33,626 bases of DNA from Methylococcaceae bacterium (GTDB lineage Bacteria; Pseudomonadota; Gammaproteobacteria; Methylococcales; UBA1147): contig JAKEEL010000094.1 in NCBI GenBank assembly GCA_022616595.1, positions 1-33,626 on the forward strand. Reading direction: 5' to 3'. The notes below the pieces were generated by a model, which had not been told where the DNA came from, did not search any database, and saw only the letters and a program-made list of their open reading frames with translations. Both the position numbers and the translations under genes were made by a program. This document shows positions 32,114-33,626 of this stretch, piece after piece. Within the stretch, counting starts at the first letter, position 1. Each line of letters begins with the position of its first letter.

Positions 32114-33626
32114 ATGGAAAATCTTTTTCAGCGCTGCATCGTCCTGATCATTCTGATTCTCGGCGCATTGCCCTGGCTCTTGCTGGCCTTGGCCGGATTA
32201 CAGTGGTTGTGGCAGGAGCAATGGATCGCGGTCTGGTCCGCAATCATGATCGGCGCTTCGTTGATTGGCTGGATTGCCGCCCGGCGCTTCAGTGCCAAGG
32301 CAATGAAGCCGCCGGTTCCGGACTCCCTCAAGGCCGGACCCGCAGCAAATTGGTCGCGGACGCAAACGGAGGCCTGGAACAGCGTGGAATCGATTTGCGA
32401 GCGGATCGAGTGCGAAAAACCGGCGCTGGATGACTGGCCCGCCTATATGGCCCTGTTCAAGGAGACCATCGAAACGGTCGCCGCGCATTTTCATGCGGAC
32501 CGGGAACATTCCTTTCTCGAATTGCGCGTCCCGGATTTTTTGCGGATCGTGGAGTTGCTTTCGCGTGATTTGCGCGTGCTGGCCACCGAGAATATTCCCG
32601 GCAGTCATATCGTCACGATCAACGATGTGCTGAAAGGTCACAGGATGATCAAGCGCTTGAAGAAAATCTACAACTATTACCGGCTGGCGATCTTCGCGGT
32701 GGCGCCCGTGAACGCGATCGTGAACGAGATCCGTAACCGGATTACCGGGAATACCGCTTCCCTGGTTTATCAGGAGATGAAGCGGTATCTGACCTGCGCC
32801 TGCGTCAGGAAAGCGGGATTTTACGCGATCCGATTGTATAGCGGGGAGCTCGATTTCGATTCGGAAGAGTTCGAGTCCTATGTCAGCGCCGCGTCCGAAA
32901 AAGACCGGCTCCTGACTCGAGAAAGGCACGATCAAATGGCCCGGGAGCCCTTGCGGATCGTCGTGGTTGGACAAACCGGCAGCGGCAAATCGAGCCTCAT
33001 CAATCACCTGTTCGGCGAACTCAAGACCGCGGTGGATGTGGTCCCTACCACCAAAGGGATCGAGCCCTTCGTGCTGGAAAGGGAGGGCCTTCCCGACGCG
33101 ATCATCATCGATACCGGCGGATATGAAGACAGGTCCGGCCAGGATGGCGGGCTGGATCTGATCGAGCAGTCACTGGACAAAGCCGACTTGATCATCCTGG
33201 TCTGCATCGCGAACCAAGCCTCGCGGGATGCGGACAAGAACCTGCTGCAAACGATGCGCAAACGCTTTCGCAAAAATAATCGGGAAGCTCCGGAATGCAT
33301 CGTCGCATTGACCCACATCGATCGCCTGCGCCCTTTCCGCGAATGGTTTCCGCCCTATCGCCTCGATCCGCCCGAGGGCGCAAAATCACAGACGATCGTC
33401 GCGGCGATGGAGTCCGCGGCAAAGGACCTCGGCCTCGCGATCGCGCAGGTTGTACCCTTGAATCTTCAGGACGGTTACAACGTCGAGGAAGCCCTGATTC
33501 CAACCATTCTGAGACATTTGCCCGAAGCGCGGCGGCATCAATACCTGCGCTGCCTGAGATCGTTCCATGATGAAAAGTACTGGGAGCGGATTTGGCGCCA
33601 AAGCCGCGGGGCGGGGAGGTTGCTGG
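32114..33626 (+). CDS. Membrane-anchored GTPase, C-terminus beyond the window
   Basis: The frame is open from here to the window end (504 codons). It starts with two transmembrane helices (CIVLIILILGALPWLLLALA and WIAVWSAIMIGASLIGWIAA), then an alpha-helical stretch of about 200 residues without recognised motifs, then a G domain with G1 VVGQTGSGKSS, a Thr-Thr pair in VPTTKG (switch I), G3 DTGG and G4-like THID. Such G domains after a membrane hairpin resemble YcjX/dynamin-like and MMR_HSR1-type bacterial proteins. An in-frame ATG at 32084 would overlap the upstream GTPase by 17 nt; neither start has a clear ribosome-binding site. The stop codon is not present. Confidence 0.78.
   Translation, partial: MENLFQRCIVLIILILGALPWLLLALAGLQWLWQEQWIAVWSAIMIGASLIGWIAARRFSAKAMKPPVPDSLKAGPAANWSRTQTEAWNSVESICERIECEKPALDDWPAYMALFKETIETVAAHFHADREHSFLELRVPDFLRIVELLSRDLRVLATENIPGSHIVTINDVLKGHRMIKRLKKIYNYYRLAIFAVAPVNAIVNEIRNRITGNTASLVYQEMKRYLTCACVRKAGFYAIRLYSGELDFDSEEFESYVSAASEKDRLLTRERHDQMAREPLRIVVVGQTGSGKSSLINHLFGELKTAVDVVPTTKGIEPFVLEREGLPDAIIIDTGGYEDRSGQDGGLDLIEQSLDKADLIILVCIANQASRDADKNLLQTMRKRFRKNNREAPECIVALTHIDRLRPFREWFPPYRLDPPEGAKSQTIVAAMESAAKDLGLAIAQVVPLNLQDGYNVEEALIPTILRHLPEARRHQYLRCLRSFHDEKYWERIWRQSRGAGRLL

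Overview
The window looks like a chromosomal segment of a Gram-negative gammaproteobacterium of moderate to high GC content. The best evidence is the run pyrG-kdsA-eno-ftsB-ispD-ispF-surE-pcm (20274-27163). This is a classic gammaproteobacterial housekeeping order and includes Kdo (LPS core) and peptidoglycan/division functions. No rRNA, tRNA, CRISPR array or intact insertion sequence was seen.

Left part (1-5619, mostly minus strand): a sugar-nucleotidyltransferase gene interrupted by an in-frame amber codon and running off the left edge, a HAD phosphatase overlapping it, a small retropepsin-like protease, glutamate racemase (murI), a plus-strand 65-aa protein with a strong terminator and a promoter region full of inverted repeats, and an overlapping pair made of a GT4 glycosyltransferase and a nucleotide-sugar epimerase.

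Middle part (5826-12386, plus strand): a tightly packed five-gene cluster encoding a multi-pass GT-C-like membrane protein, a polyprenyl-phosphate-sugar synthase-like GT2, a membrane-anchored SDR, a GMC flavoprotein and a YbhN/AglD-type membrane protein. Together they suggest synthesis, redox remodelling and transfer of a lipid-linked sugar at the envelope. The convergent gap after it (12387-12865) is AT-rich and carries a cluster of DnaA-box-like 9-mers, so it is a candidate origin or DnaA-binding locus.

Catabolic part (12866-19133): isobutyryl-CoA mutase fused to its G-protein chaperone (icmF, minus), divergent from a thiolase and a methylcrotonyl-CoA carboxylase beta subunit that overlap by 4 nt. 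With the acetoacetyl-CoA synthetase at 28100-30052 these fit valine/leucine breakdown: MCC leads towards acetoacetate, AacS activates it and thiolase cleaves it.

Right part (19537-33626, plus strand): a secreted small protein with its terminator, the housekeeping run (lacking truD between ispF and surE), a glycerophosphodiester phosphodiesterase, acetoacetyl-CoA synthetase, a YcgR-like PilZ protein, and two adjacent, different membrane-linked GTPases, the second cut by the window end. Many junctions in the window use 4-17 nt overlaps, which suggests translational coupling.
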